Shown here: piece by piece, positions 7,323 to 7,382 of the stretch
Layout of the letters: every line of letters begins with the position of its first letter
Position numbering within the stretch: position 1 is the first letter of the stretch
Source: an uncultured Streptococcus sp.
GTDB lineage: Bacteria; Bacillota; Bacilli; Lactobacillales; Streptococcaceae
Reading direction: 5' to 3'
Assembly (NCBI GenBank): GCA_934201655.1
Contig: CAKPXD010000069.1
Span: forward strand, 1 to 7,382
DNA length: 7,382 bases
Made by a program: the position numbers and the translations under genes
Notes under the pieces: generated by a model
What the model was told of the DNA's origin: nothing
The model's input: only the letters and a program-made list of their open reading frames with translations
The model's database searches: none

Positions 7323-7382
7323 CTATTTTACCATATTTTTCGAGAAATAATGCTGATAAAAGGCAGGTGGATAGAGCTTTTG
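7323..7382 (-). CDS. coiA: C-terminal tail of an upstream gene, probably competence protein CoiA
   Basis: From the window edge the minus strand reads 19 sense codons, QKLYPPAFYQHYFSKNMVK, then TAG at 7323-7325. The composition is protein-like and the stop falls 18 bases before the pepF ATG. In streptococci the gene just before pepF is normally coiA, a late competence gene involved in DNA transformation, and an aromatic tail of this kind fits my memory of CoiA. The identification rests mostly on gene order, because too little is present for a domain match. Confidence 0.55.
   Translation of the reverse strand, partial: QKLYPPAFYQHYFSKNMVK

Noticed and set aside
7325..7333. TGGTAAAAT on the minus strand as an extended -10 promoter for pepF
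   Set aside because: The start point would fall near 7318, leaving only about 14 bases before the ATG, and no -35 is seen. It also overlaps the upstream gene's last codons, so it is too weak to list.
1..7382. A mobile element, CRISPR array, defence island or new multigene system
   Set aside because: All genes belong to known streptococcal core families on one strand with tight spacing. No transposase, integrase, direct-repeat array or compositional break was seen.

Overview
The window is ordinary core chromosome of a low-GC Gram-positive bacterium. The proteins, the lipobox-bearing PrsA/PpmA, the FtsW and PPC sequences and the AAGGAG-type ribosome binding sites all fit a viridans Streptococcus of the mitis/sanguinis kind. 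The PPC carries a segment of about 45 residues that I recall being absent from the shorter pneumococcal enzyme, so a relative of S. pneumoniae is more likely than S. pneumoniae itself. I cannot name the species.

Every gene lies on the minus strand, so transcription runs from the high-numbered end to the low. First comes a 19-codon tail of an upstream gene, probably coiA (7323-7382). Next are pepF (oligoendopeptidase F, 5502-7304) and, one base after its stop, a SAM-dependent methyltransferase of the YrrM/TrmR family (4787-5500). Then comes prsA (surface foldase lipoprotein, 3749-4711), which ends in a strong intrinsic terminator (3704-3743). A 212-base gap holds that terminator and a separate extended -10 promoter. 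It is followed by ftsW (septal peptidoglycan polymerase, 2325-3536) and, 22 bases further on, ppc (phosphoenolpyruvate carboxylase, 1-2302), whose C-terminal end lies outside the window.

There are thus two transcription units. The first is a (coiA)-pepF-methyltransferase-prsA block concerned with peptide turnover, tRNA or small-molecule methylation and protein folding outside the membrane. Inside it, directly after the methyltransferase stop codon, is a good match to a CiaR response-regulator box (TTTCAG-N5-TTTAAG) followed by a -10 element, which would give prsA its own stress-controlled promoter. The second is ftsW-ppc, pairing the division cell-wall polymerase with the enzyme that makes oxaloacetate, and hence aspartate, from PEP.

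I found no mobile element, CRISPR array, phage or toxin-antitoxin signature, RNA gene, frameshift or new multigene system. The points most worth a second look are the CiaR-like box and the inverted repeat before prsA, the missing parvulin histidines and slippage-prone Thr tail of PrsA, the extra segment in PPC, and the junction between the two gene blocks. No gene-free stretch exceeds 300 bases.
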